The notes under the pieces are model-generated. The model was not told the origin of the DNA, ran no database searches, and saw only the letters and a program-made list of their open reading frames with translations. From NCBI RefSeq assembly GCF_001422325.1, contig NZ_LMMR01000011.1:1-64000 (forward strand): DNA of 64,000 nucleotides. The letters run 5' to 3'. This document shows, one piece after another, positions 45,743-53,676 of this stretch. Both the position numbers and the translations under genes were made by a program. Within the stretch, counting starts at the first letter, position 1; every line of letters starts with the position of its first letter. Origin of the DNA: Leifsonia sp. Leaf264. Lineage in GTDB: Bacteria; Actinomycetota; Actinomycetes; Actinomycetales; Microbacteriaceae.

Positions 45743-47653
45743 TCAGATCTCGACGCGTGATCCCATCAGGATGGTGCGATCCCGCGGGAGGTCGAAGTAC
45801 TGGGCGGCATCGGCGGCCCCGCGCGCTGTCGCGAGGAACAGGGGCTTGCGCCACCGGGCCAGTCCCGGGACGTTCCCTCGGTGAAGGTCGATGGTGGAGA
45901 GGAAGTAGGTGGCATCGTCCAGCTCGAGAGGGATCTCGAGGGAGTCGGGGTCGAGTGTCCTCAGCGTCGCCGGCAGGTCGGGGCGTTCCATGTATCCGAA
46001 ACGTGCCCGCACGAGTTCGATGCCGTCGTCGCTGAACTTGAGGGGATCAGTGGTGAACCGTTCCTCCGGTGCGACGGTCGGGGTCTGCGCGGTCTCGATC
46101 GACAGGATGATCACGTGCTCGTGCAATGACCCGAGATGCTCGACGGTGGAACGCATGGCGAGGGGCGTCGTCGTCGTGCCTCGATTGAGGTAGATCGCGG
46201 TTCCCGGCACCCGCACGACGGCGATGGTGCCGTCGTGGAGCCCTTCGAGGAAGGAGTCGAGCGGCCCCTCTTCGCCCTCTCGCTGCGCCGTGACGAGCTG
46301 GCGGCCGCGATACCAGGTCATCAGGATGAGATAGGCGACGACGGCGATGACCAACGGCAGCCAGGCTCCGCTGACCAGCTTGGTGAGGTTCGCGCTGAAG
46401 AAGAGCAGCTCGAGGGTGAGGAGCAGACCGCCGCCGACGATGACGAGCCACAGGGGAGTGCGCCAGGTCTTCCGGGCGTAATAGAGGAAGAGGGTGGTGG
46501 TGATCGTGATGGTGCCGGTGACGGCCATCCCGAACGCGTAGGCCAGCGCGGCCGACTCGCGGAACGTGAGCACGAGCACGGTGACAGCGGCCAGCAGGAT
46601 CCAGTTGATCAGCGGTACGTACACCTGGCCGATGGTGCGTGCCGACGTGTGGTCGATGCGCAGCCGGGGAAGGTAACCGAGTTGGACCAGTTGACGCGTC
46701 ACAGAGAATGCGCCCGTGATCACGGCTTGCGAGGCGATGACAGTCGCTGCTGTGGCCAGGATGACCATCGGCAACTGGAGCGGCGCGGGGATCAGCAGGA
46801 AGAACGGGCTCGAGAGGGCCGACCTGTCGTTGAGGATGAGGGCGCCCTGGCCGAAGTAGCTCAGGATGCAGGTCGGGAACACGAGGATCAGCCAGGCGCG
46901 TGCGATCGGAAGCCGACCGAAGTGGCCGAGGTCGGCGTACAACGCCTCGGCACCGGTGATCGCGAGCACGACGGCGGCGAGAGCGAAGAAGGCGATCGAT
47001 GGATGGGTGAACGCGAATCCCAACGCATACGTCGGAGACAGGGCGAGCAGGATCTCCGGCTCCCGAGCGATCCCCAGGATCCCGAAGACGCCGATGGCGA
47101 CGAACCAGACGACCATGACCGGTCCGAACAACCGGCTGACCGCTGCCGTACCGAATCGTTGGAAGAAGAACAGGATGAAGATGATGACCAGGGTGATGGG
47201 GATGACGAACGCCGTGAGCTGGGGCGCCGCGACCTCGAGGCCTTCGACGGCGGAGAGCACCGAGATCGCCGGCGTGATCATGCTGTCTCCGAAGAACAGC
47301 GACGCGCCGAAGATCCCGAGGCTCACCAGGATCATCTTCGTTCGCCGTCGGCCGCCGATCATCTTCTGTCCGATGAGGGTGAGAAGGGCCATGATGCCGC
47401 CCTCGCCTTCGTTGTCGGCGCGCAGGATGAGCGCGACGTAGGCGATGCTGACGATCACCGTCACCGACCAGAAGATCATCGAGACGATGCCGTACACGCT
47501 GTCGGTCGAGACCGGAACCGGATGCGGGTCTGCCGGGTTGAAGGCGGTCTGGATCGTATAGATCGGGCTGGTGCCGATGTCACCGAACACGACTCCCAGA
47601 GCGCCGACCACAATCGCCGTCCGTGCGAATCGGCGAGTCTCGGGCGCGGCCAT
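45743..47653 (-). CDS. kup: Potassium uptake protein Kup/KUP family
   Basis: Proton-coupled K+ importer. The 636-residue protein has twelve hydrophobic segments, the N-terminal ALGVVFGDIGTSPIYT motif, the GDSMITPAISVLSAVEGL motif and a hydrophilic C-terminal domain of about 190 residues, as in Kup. No gene for K+ regulation is nearby. ATG 47653 is six bases after a CATACT box, so the mRNA may be leaderless; the frame also extends ten codons upstream without a ribosome-binding site. Confidence 0.96.
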   Translation of the reverse strand: MAAPETRRFARTAIVVGALGVVFGDIGTSPIYTIQTAFNPADPHPVPVSTDSVYGIVSMIFWSVTVIVSIAYVALILRADNEGEGGIMALLTLIGQKMIGGRRRTKMILVSLGIFGASLFFGDSMITPAISVLSAVEGLEVAAPQLTAFVIPITLVIIFILFFFQRFGTAAVSRLFGPVMVVWFVAIGVFGILGIAREPEILLALSPTYALGFAFTHPSIAFFALAAVVLAITGAEALYADLGHFGRLPIARAWLILVFPTCILSYFGQGALILNDRSALSSPFFLLIPAPLQLPMVILATAATVIASQAVITGAFSVTRQLVQLGYLPRLRIDHTSARTIGQVYVPLINWILLAAVTVLVLTFRESAALAYAFGMAVTGTITITTTLFLYYARKTWRTPLWLVIVGGGLLLTLELLFFSANLTKLVSGAWLPLVIAVVAYLILMTWYRGRQLVTAQREGEEGPLDSFLEGLHDGTIAVVRVPGTAIYLNRGTTTTPLAMRSTVEHLGSLHEHVIILSIETAQTPTVAPEERFTTDPLKFSDDGIELVRARFGYMERPDLPATLRTLDPDSLEIPLELDDATYFLSTIDLHRGNVPGLARWRKPLFLATARGAADAAQYFDLPRDRTILMGSRVEI

Positions 47654-47659
47654 CGCATC

Positions 47660-47665
47660 AGTATG
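47660..47665 (-). promoter_or_regulatory. -10 box CATACT for kup
   Basis: Minus-strand CATACT, six bases before ATG 47653. Confidence 0.4.
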
Positions 47666-47767
47666 TACCCGCTCTCCTCGCACTCCAACCTCCGGTGCTC
47701 GGGTGGCCGTTCTGAATGTCGCGGGCTTGCTCCAACCGTCGTCGACGGCACTGGCCTGCTCCCGTTG

Positions 47768-48172
47768 TCAGTCCCTCGCGGCGAACTCCCGTCCGTGCAC
47801 CGTGACCGCGTAGATGATGACGACGTCGAGCGCGATGACGATGAGCGACCACCATGGTTCAGCCGGAACCAGGAGCAGTTGTCCGACGGCGCTGATGCCC
47901 GCCACGATGGCGACGACGATGCGCGCCCAGAGCGCGCCGTTCAGGATCGAGACTCCGGCGGCGATGAGGAGGATGCCGACGACGAGGTTCCACCAGCCCC
48001 ATCCCGTGAGGTCCAACACGAGCAGGCTTCCGTCGACGACAGCCGAGTAGCTGTTCGATCCGATCAACGCGAAGAAGCCCTGAAGCACGCTGAAGGTGCC
48101 GTTGAGGAGCGTGATGACGGCCGCGAAGCCGATCCATCCGGCCCAGCCGCTGGTTCTCGTGACGTCGGCCAT
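47768..48172 (-). CDS. DUF7144-like membrane protein, 134 aa
   Basis: Four hydrophobic helices at about 13-35, 55-75, 78-98 and 105-125 fill nearly the whole protein. The start MADVTRTSGWAGWIGFAAVITLLNGTFSVLQG and the GWGWWNLVVGILLIAAGVSILNGALWAR centre match small actinobacterial membrane proteins grouped as DUF7144. Function unknown. A perfect 20-base palindrome lies 52 bases upstream. Confidence 0.82.
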   Translation of the reverse strand: MADVTRTSGWAGWIGFAAVITLLNGTFSVLQGFFALIGSNSYSAVVDGSLLVLDLTGWGWWNLVVGILLIAAGVSILNGALWARIVVAIVAGISAVGQLLLVPAEPWWSLIVIALDVVIIYAVTVHGREFAARD

Positions 48173-48223
48173 GGCTGTTGTCCCATCTCACTCCGCCGGC
48201 GACCATCGCGCCGGGCGCTTGAT

Positions 48224-48243
48224 ACGGCCGAGATCTCGGCCGT
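48224..48243. repeat. Perfect 20-bp palindrome between DUF7144 and VOC genes
   Basis: ACGGCCGAGA followed by its exact reverse complement. It lies in the 229-base gap between divergent genes and resembles a regulator site or cruciform. Its GATACGGC beginning shares letters with the core of the REP-like element at 22.1 kb. The rest of the gap (48244-48401) holds nothing firm. Confidence 0.55.
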
Positions 48244-48401
48244 GCTATGAGTATCCTGCTCCGCGCCGCCCAGCGCTGTCATGTGTCACGGCATGGCTCC
48301 GGATGGGTCCGGATGCCGCACCGATCGCTCGACGATCTGGAGCACCTCGTCCGAACATGCCATGGTTGAGGACGGACCTTCGACAGGACGGAGTTGTCAC
48401 C

Positions 48402-48761
48402 ATGGGCGTGACGGGCATCGGCGGGATCTTCTTCCGCAGCGGCGATCCGACGGCGCGGGCGGCCTGGTATCGCGAACACCTCGGCGTCGAGGCCGGCCAC
48501 GACCACATCTGGAAGCAGCAGGAGGGAATGACGGTCTTCGCACCATTCCCGGCTGATTCCGACTACTTCCCTGCCGAGCAGCCGTTCATGCTCAATCTGC
48601 GCGTGACGGGCCTGGAGGACCTCGCCGCGCGGCTCGAGACCGCAGGCATCCCCGTCGAGCGTCGGGACGAGTGGAACACGGCCGAGTACGGAACCTTCGC
48701 GCGCATTCACGATCCCGAGGGGCTTCCGATCGAACTGTGGGAACCGCCGGCTGGAGCCTAG
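48402..48761 (+). CDS. VOC-family (glyoxalase/bleomycin resistance-like) protein
   Basis: The 119-residue protein has the two beta-alpha-beta-beta-beta modules of the VOC superfamily: GIGGIFFRSGDPTARAAWYREHLGVEA, then MLNLRVTGLEDLAARLETAGIPVER and RIHDPEGLPIELWEP. Metal ligands would include the C-terminal Glu of IELWEP. Substrate unknown. Start ATG 48402 has a GGAG upstream. Its TAG stop overlaps the stop of the convergent GIY-YIG gene within the sequence CTAG. Confidence 0.88.
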   Translation: MGVTGIGGIFFRSGDPTARAAWYREHLGVEAGHDHIWKQQEGMTVFAPFPADSDYFPAEQPFMLNLRVTGLEDLAARLETAGIPVERRDEWNTAEYGTFARIHDPEGLPIELWEPPAGA

Positions 48762-49321
48762 AGCGCGATCAGGGCGCTGAGCCAGCGGGCGTGCATGTCC
48801 CACGGGTCGACGCCGCCGCGCACGGTGTCGATGTGCTGCAGCAGCGCATCGTGAGCGTGGAACCACTCCCCGCCGTTCAGCTGTCGTGCAGCGAACTGAG
48901 CATGTCGACGCTGCTCGAGACGCCTGTCGCCGCGCTCGAACGCAAGCACCTCGTCGTGGGGGAGACTCGCGATGCGCCGGCGCGGCGTGGCTGAGGTTCC
49001 GATCTTGATCAGCTCTCCGTAACGGATGTAGTACACGACGTCGAGGCGCGGCGGTACGAGCTCGCCGTCAGGCGCTGTGCCGTAACGCCACTCGCAGACG
49101 GCGCAGAGCCAGCCCGACGGATAGCGCACGCCGAGTGGCGAGCCGCAGGCCGGGCACGGACCGGGCAGCAGGTCGGTGACGCCGACGGTGGCTGCGGCCT
49201 CGTCGGCCGCCGAGAGCAGGTGCGGCTCGCAGAGGTTGAGACCGGCATCCGTCGGCACGATGCCCGCACAGGTCGTGCCGTCGGGCATCACGATGCCGCA
49301 CGACCGATCGAGGTGTTCCAT
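48758..49321 (-). CDS. Zinc-finger protein with C-terminal GIY-YIG (T5orf172/MUG113-like) domain
   Basis: The 187-residue protein has two N-terminal cysteine clusters, Cys8/Cys18/Cys31/His34 and Cys56/Cys59/Cys73/Cys76, likely two zinc sites. Residues 95-165 form a GIY-YIG-type nuclease domain: Tyr97-Tyr98-Ile, KIG (106-108), Arg114-Arg116, Glu136, His140 and GEWF (151-154), the order seen in T5orf172/MUG113 proteins. GIY-YIG domains cut DNA, often in repair or phage/mobile contexts, but some are inactive. The start ATG 49321 lies seven bases after TAACGT. No mobile element is adjacent. Confidence 0.8.
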   Translation of the reverse strand: MEHLDRSCGIVMPDGTTCAGIVPTDAGLNLCEPHLLSAADEAAATVGVTDLLPGPCPACGSPLGVRYPSGWLCAVCEWRYGTAPDGELVPPRLDVVYYIRYGELIKIGTSATPRRRIASLPHDEVLAFERGDRRLEQRRHAQFAARQLNGGEWFHAHDALLQHIDTVRGGVDPWDMHARWLSALIAL

Positions 49322-49328
49322 GGTGACG

Positions 49329-49334
49329 ACGTTA
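49329..49334 (-). promoter_or_regulatory. -10-like box TAACGT for the GIY-YIG gene
   Basis: Minus strand, seven bases before ATG 49321; weak match, consistent with a leaderless start. Confidence 0.3.
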
Positions 49335-49381
49335 GGCGTCGGCACCGACACCGGTCGGCTGCGTGCGACCGGATGCCGGGA

Positions 49382-49651
49382 TCAGCGGATGCGGCGGACC
49401 AGCGGATCGGCTGGCTGATGTCGGGGCCGCCGCAGCATGCCGATCAGTCCGTAGAGCAGCCCCGGAACGCCCACGGCCAGCAGGGCGACGCCGATGACGA
49501 TCGGGAGCCACGGCGGAATCGCGGGGATCAGGTGCGATGCGACCGATGCGGCAGCGAGCAACAGGCCGCCGGTGACGGTGAAGATCAATCCGAGCGCCGC
49601 GGCTGCAGCGAGTGCAGCGCGATCCGGCACCGATTCGGGTTCGGTGGTCAT
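49382..49651 (-). CDS. Two-helix small membrane protein, 89 aa
   Basis: Helices at about 13-35 and 46-70, a polar Glu/Asp-containing N-terminus and an Arg-rich C-terminus (MLRRPRHQPADPLVRRIR). No family recognised. A TAACGT box (49658-49663 on the minus strand) lies exactly six bases before its ATG, and there is no ribosome-binding site. Confidence 0.7.
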   Translation of the reverse strand: MTTEPESVPDRAALAAAAALGLIFTVTGGLLLAAASVASHLIPAIPPWLPIVIGVALLAVGVPGLLYGLIGMLRRPRHQPADPLVRRIR

Positions 49652-49657
49652 GCGGCC

Positions 49658-49663
49658 ACGTTA
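49658..49663 (-). promoter_or_regulatory. -10-like box TAACGT for the 89-aa membrane protein
   Basis: Six bases before ATG 49651; weak but position matches the other leaderless starts. Confidence 0.3.
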
Positions 49664-49708
49664 TTGCTGAGGCGTGCTCAGTTCCCGCCCCCAGAACGGG
49701 GCGTTGAC

Positions 49709-50296
49709 TCAGGCCTCGACGTTGACGGCCGCGTCGATCCGGGTGCGTCCGACGAAGCGGATGTCGGATCCCGACACGGCGAACTCGGTGATCGAGCCGT
49801 TGTCGGCCGAGCCGGGGAACTCGTCGGGGGAGGTGGTGTGACGGGTGAGGCCGTTGATCACGCCGCCGTGGCTGGCGACGATGACGGTTCCGGTCGACTC
49901 CGCCGCGAGACGGCGCAGAGCCGCCGTCGACCGCTCGAGCACGGCGGGCCGGGCCTCGGCACCAGGGACCACGCCGTCGGAGTAGAGATGGCGGATGTCC
50001 TGCCAGACCGCGCCTTCGGCTTCGCCGTACTGCATCTCGATGAAGTCGGCCTCGGTCTCGACCGCCGGCCCTCCGATGGCCTCGGTGATGATGGCGGCGG
50101 TCTCGGCGGCGCGCCCGAGCGGGCTCGCGATGATGCGGGTGGGCTCGGCGCTGCTCAGCACGTCGGCAGCGGCGAGGGCCTGCGCGCGACCCAGGTCGTT
50201 GAGCGGGATGTCGGTGTGCCCCTGCACCCGGCCCTGTCGGTTCCAATCGGTCTCACCGTGACGCACGAGCAGGAATCGAGTGGGTGAAGAGGTCAT
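49709..50296 (-). CDS. Histidine phosphatase family protein (phosphoglycerate mutase-like)
   Basis: The 195-residue protein has the catalytic LLVRHGETDWNRQGRVQGHTDIPLNDLG at the N-terminus, with the phospho-His in RHG, SPLGRAAETA and VIVASHGGVINGL near the end. It belongs to the cobC/GpmB-like branch of broad phosphatases; the substrate is open. The start ATG 50296 is six bases after TAGGGT on the minus strand. Confidence 0.93.
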   Translation of the reverse strand: MTSSPTRFLLVRHGETDWNRQGRVQGHTDIPLNDLGRAQALAAADVLSSAEPTRIIASPLGRAAETAAIITEAIGGPAVETEADFIEMQYGEAEGAVWQDIRHLYSDGVVPGAEARPAVLERSTAALRRLAAESTGTVIVASHGGVINGLTRHTTSPDEFPGSADNGSITEFAVSGSDIRFVGRTRIDAAVNVEA

Positions 50297-50302
50297 GCAT
50301 CG

Positions 50303-50308
50303 ACCCTA
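50303..50308 (-). promoter_or_regulatory. -10 box TAGGGT for the histidine phosphatase gene
   Basis: Six bases before ATG 50296; leaderless start. Confidence 0.45.
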
Positions 50309-50327
50309 TCCGGAGCAGAATGTGAGA

Positions 50328-50819
50328 ATGGCGAGCCTTCTCGAGATGACGCGGTCTGCCGTGGCACCGCTCACGCGCACCGGTGCGTTCCGTCGCGCTG
50401 CACCGACGATGCTGCCGCCGCTCGAGCGGGCCACAGCATGGCTGAGCCGTGGCCACGTTCAGCTCAGCGGCCTGCTCGTCCCGTCGCTCGTGCTGCATTC
50501 CACCGGAGCGAAGTCGGGGCTGCCCCGCGACGTGCCGCTGATGTACTGCCCCGACGGAGACGTCTGCATCGTCGCGGGGAGCAACTTCGCGCGTGAGCAC
50601 CACCCGGCGTGGACGGCGAACCTCACCGCCCACCCCGACGCTGCTGTGAGCATCAAGGGACGACGGATGCCCGTTAGAGCCGAACTCATCGGCGACGACG
50701 AACGCGACGCCGTGTGGGCGCGCATCGAGAGGCAGTGGCCGGGCTATCGGGCGTATGAGCGCGGCTCCGGCCGCACGGTGCGGCTGTTCCGGCTGCATCC
50801 GGTGGCAGAAGCCGGCTGA
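50328..50819 (+). CDS. Deazaflavin-dependent (F420H2) nitroreductase-family protein
   Basis: The 163-residue protein has the Ddn-type split beta-barrel: LVLHSTGAKSGLPRDVPLMYCPDGDVCIVAGSNFAREHHPAWTANLTAHPDAAVSI, a hallmark of F420-dependent nitroreductases. With the luciferase-like protein at 34.6 kb it implies that the host uses coenzyme F420; no F420 biosynthesis gene is in the window. ATG 50328 sits six bases after CAGAAT; the GTG at 50322 with GGAG upstream is an alternative start two codons earlier. Confidence 0.87.
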   Translation: MASLLEMTRSAVAPLTRTGAFRRAAPTMLPPLERATAWLSRGHVQLSGLLVPSLVLHSTGAKSGLPRDVPLMYCPDGDVCIVAGSNFAREHHPAWTANLTAHPDAAVSIKGRRMPVRAELIGDDERDAVWARIERQWPGYRAYERGSGRTVRLFRLHPVAEAG

Positions 50820-50985
50820 CGCTCAGCTGCCGCTCCTTCCTCCGTCGCCGCCTGCTGGACCGGGGAAGAGCGCCGCGCCGCGCGATCTGCGGGGGCCTGC
50901 GATCGAGCGACGTAGCCTCGAACGGAGCGTCCTGCGCCCCGGCGGGGTAGTTGCACGCGCTGACACGACCAGCGGAGGAGGAATC

Positions 50986-52155
50986 ATGCGCCGTATCGCA
51001 CGGGTGATCGCCTCCGTCGCCGTGGCGGGCATGCTGTGCCTCGCGGTGGTGCCTGCGGCATCCGCCGAGGACTATCCATCGTGGGACGAGGTCGAGGCCG
51101 CCCGTTCGAGTGCAGCGGCGACGAGTGCGGAGGTCGACCGCATCTCCGACTTCATCACCTCTCTCACAGCGGAGTCGGCGCGACTCGGACGCATCACCAT
51201 CGAGAAGGCCGCGGCCTATTCGGCGGCGAAGGCGGCCCTGGATGCGGCCACTCAGCGCGCCGACGTGCTGATCGCGCAGCGCGATACCGCCGTGGCTCAG
51301 GCTGCCGACGCCCACGAGCGCTACGGCGCGATCGTGTCGCAACTGGTGGTCTCCGGTGGCACCGAGAGCCTCACCGTGCAGCTCCTGCTCGACCACTCCG
51401 CCGACTCCGACCTGCTGTACAGGCTCGGAGCGATGTCGAAGCTGACCCAGCAGGCCGCCGGACTCGAGGAGCAGGCGCGGAGCCGCAGCAACGAGGCCGA
51501 TGCTCTCAGCGCGCAGGCCACCGTGGCCGAGAAGGAGCGCGACAAGCTCGCAGCGGCCGCCGAGACGGCACTCGGTGCGGCCCAGGCCGCCGAGAAGGAG
51601 GCCGGAGATCGGCTCGCCTCCCAGAAGGCCGCGAGCGTCACCCTCCAGGCCCAGCTCGCCTCTCTCACCAGCACCGCGGCCGACGTCGAGAAGCGCTACA
51701 ACGAAGGCGAGGCCGCACGGAGGGCAGCCGAGGCTGCAGCCGCCGCAGCTGCGGCCGAAGCAGCGGCAGCGGCCGCCGCCGCGGAGGCAGCTGCCGGTGG
51801 AGACGGTGGCGGAGGCGCGACCCCGATCTACACGGGCGACGTCGATTCGGATCCGGGCGCCGCGCAGTCCTATGCGGCCGGAGCCATCGGCGCGTACGGC
51901 TGGGGCGGCGATCAATTCGGATGCCTGCAGTCGCTATGGAACAAGGAGTCCGGTTGGCGCGCGAACGCCTACAACGCCTCCAGCGGTGCCTACGGAATCC
52001 CGCAGTCCCTTCCGGGCGAGAAGATGGCGTCAGCCGGTGTCGACTGGCGCACCAATGCCGCGACCCAGATCAACTGGGGCCTGTCGTACATCAGCCAGCG
52101 CTACGGCTCGCCCTGCTCCGCCTGGGCTCACTCCGTCGCGACCGACTGGTACTAG
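50986..52155 (+). CDS. Secreted cell-wall hydrolase: coiled coil plus lytic transglycosylase-like domain
   Basis: The 389-residue precursor has a signal peptide ending ...ASA (residue 27), a long coiled coil (about 35-255), an Ala-rich linker (about 245-278) and a Gly patch, then a C-terminal domain of about 90 residues (WNKESGWRANAYN to the end) with putative catalytic Glu321 and a GIPQSLPGEKMASAG motif. This architecture is found in actinobacterial aggregation-promoting or lysozyme-like surface proteins. GGAGGAGG precedes ATG 50986. It acts outside the membrane on peptidoglycan; catalysis has not been shown for this exact type. Confidence 0.85.
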   Translation: MRRIARVIASVAVAGMLCLAVVPAASAEDYPSWDEVEAARSSAAATSAEVDRISDFITSLTAESARLGRITIEKAAAYSAAKAALDAATQRADVLIAQRDTAVAQAADAHERYGAIVSQLVVSGGTESLTVQLLLDHSADSDLLYRLGAMSKLTQQAAGLEEQARSRSNEADALSAQATVAEKERDKLAAAAETALGAAQAAEKEAGDRLASQKAASVTLQAQLASLTSTAADVEKRYNEGEAARRAAEAAAAAAAAEAAAAAAAAEAAAGGDGGGGATPIYTGDVDSDPGAAQSYAAGAIGAYGWGGDQFGCLQSLWNKESGWRANAYNASSGAYGIPQSLPGEKMASAGVDWRTNAATQINWGLSYISQRYGSPCSAWAHSVATDWY

Positions 52156-52925
52156 GCCTCGGCCTGCCGTGCGGGAGCCACTCCGACACGGAGGGCATCG
52201 ACCGCGTCGGCGCTGCGCAACTCGACCATGCGGGCGACGATGCGATCGGCCACGTCGGCGGTGAGCGACGCGCACACGATGCTGTTTGGTCCGATCGACT
52301 CCAGGCCGCCGGCGCGCACGCGGATGACCTCCCAGCCGACCTCACCCAAGGCGTCGTCCTTCTCGCGATCCGAAGCCTCCTTGAGGCCCAGGTGTGCGCG
52401 CCGGGAGCGCCCCGGATCGTCGTACTCGATCGCTATGCGCAGCGCCGGAACGAGGATGTCGGGCCACACCTCCTGCTTGCCGTAGAACATGCGGTTGATG
52501 CGCACGGTGTTCACCCCGCGAGGTACACGGATGCGCTCCTCGAGCAGCGCCCGCAGTCGCTGCTCGGTCAGCGAGGTTCGCGTGCGCAACCCGGCGTTCA
52601 TGGAGGCGACGCCGCCCTCGCGGGAGACCGTCGGGCTCTGGGCGTTCCGGATGCACTTCGGGCAACTCGGACCGGTGAGAACATCGATCACCGTCGCCTG
52701 GTACCTGTCGTGGCCTCGTTCGCAGACCCAGGGGTAGACGGCTCCGAGCCGAGTCTCGGAGGCCAGTGCCGACCGCGATGACGAGGCCACCCGTCCGAGC
52801 AGTTCGCCGCGCGTGCGGTGGGTCTCGTGCAGGAGCATGCACAGCGGGCAGGCCCGCCGCAGGGTGATCGCGCCGACGTCGGAGGGGGCTGCACCGTGCC
52901 CGCAGGCGAAGCTCACGAGGGTCAT
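52152..52925 (-). CDS. Double treble-clef zinc-finger protein with Vsr-like/restriction-endonuclease-fold domain
   Basis: The 257-residue protein has two zinc knuckle pairs: Cys8-x-His10 with Cys26/Cys29, and Cys68, His72 with Cys88/Cys91 (VCERGHDRYQATVIDVLTGPSCPKC is typical of DUF4379-type treble clefs). Residues 118-210 resemble a Vsr/MutH-like nuclease: Glu121, Asp156 (PDILVP), Glu167 in IAIEYDD, followed by a basic helix and EVIRVRAGG. The Asp-x10-Glu spacing fits a PD-(D/E)xK site. It is convergent with the hydrolase gene and shares its CTAG stop. Candidate DNA repair or defence nuclease. Confidence 0.75.
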   Translation of the reverse strand: MTLVSFACGHGAAPSDVGAITLRRACPLCMLLHETHRTRGELLGRVASSSRSALASETRLGAVYPWVCERGHDRYQATVIDVLTGPSCPKCIRNAQSPTVSREGGVASMNAGLRTRTSLTEQRLRALLEERIRVPRGVNTVRINRMFYGKQEVWPDILVPALRIAIEYDDPGRSRRAHLGLKEASDREKDDALGEVGWEVIRVRAGGLESIGPNSIVCASLTADVADRIVARMVELRSADAVDALRVGVAPARQAEA

Positions 52926-52931
52926 GCGGGC

Positions 52932-52937
52932 AGCGTA
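52932..52937 (-). promoter_or_regulatory. -10-like box TACGCT for the treble-clef nuclease gene
   Basis: Minus strand, exactly six bases before ATG 52925. Confidence 0.35.
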
Positions 52938-53036
52938 ACCCGCGCCGCCGACATGCCCGGGGCCGTCCTTGACCTCCCCCTGTATGCGGCACACAATGGC
53001 ATGGCGACCCGAGCGCATCCGATGAGAAGGGGCACC

Positions 53037-53660
53037 ATGTCAGACACCCAGCAGGTCTCGCCAGAGACCGGCGCGCCGATCGCGGCGCCGAGTCACGCGA
53101 GCAGCCGGTCGATCCAGGAGACGACGGTGCTCCCGGCGTTCGCGCCCGAATCCGGTGCCGCGCCGCTGCCGACTACGTCGTCGCCCGCATCCGCCCCAGC
53201 CTCCGACGCGGTATCGGTCTCGGCGCCGGAGGCCGAGCAGGAGTCCGGGCGGAAGGCGCCGAAGAAGACATTCTCGTGGTTCCAGGACCAGCCGATGCGG
53301 CTCACCCTGGTCGTGATCATCGGTGTCGTCGCCCTGTTCTTCGCCTTCGGCCTGCTCATCATCTTCAGCCCGACCTCGGCGGCGGTCTCGGCCCTCGCCG
53401 TGATCGCGACGCCCGTGGTCTCCATCGTGGCCGCGTACTACGGCATCACGCTGAGCATGCAGCAGGTGCGCGACGAGCGGCTGGAGCGAGCTGCGGCGGT
53501 TCGGCGTGCCGAGGAGGCCGAGACCGCGGCCCAGGAGGCCGATGTCTGGGCTGCGCAGATGGAGTCGGGGCTTCGCGTGGCGAAGGTGAAACTGGACGCT
53601 GCCGGCGTGGGCTCCGACGACGTCGCGAAGGCGGCCGGAGTGACCCCGGACTTCTTCTGA
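53037..53660 (+). CDS. Membrane protein with disordered N-terminus and coiled-coil tail, 207 aa
   Basis: Residues 1-80 are Ser/Ala/Pro-rich and disordered. Two hydrophobic helices (about 88-112 and 118-142) form a hairpin, followed by a basic-acidic helix (ERAAAVRRAEEAETAAQEADVWAAQM) likely to form a coiled coil. No family recognised. AGAAGGGG precedes ATG 53037. Codon use is ordinary. Confidence 0.75.
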   Translation: MSDTQQVSPETGAPIAAPSHASSRSIQETTVLPAFAPESGAAPLPTTSSPASAPASDAVSVSAPEAEQESGRKAPKKTFSWFQDQPMRLTLVVIIGVVALFFAFGLLIIFSPTSAAVSALAVIATPVVSIVAAYYGITLSMQQVRDERLERAAAVRRAEEAETAAQEADVWAAQMESGLRVAKVKLDAAGVGSDDVAKAAGVTPDFF

Positions 53661-53676
53661 GGATCCCGCCGGCGGG

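Noticed and set aside
47654-47767. A c-di-AMP (ydaO) riboswitch upstream of kup
   Set aside because: The 114-base gap has no ydaO-like conserved segments and the -10 box lies next to the start codon, leaving no leader.
46136-48250. A 704-codon open frame antisense to kup and the DUF7144 gene
   Set aside because: It spans two real genes on the other strand and has an extremely acidic/basic shadow composition without any fold.
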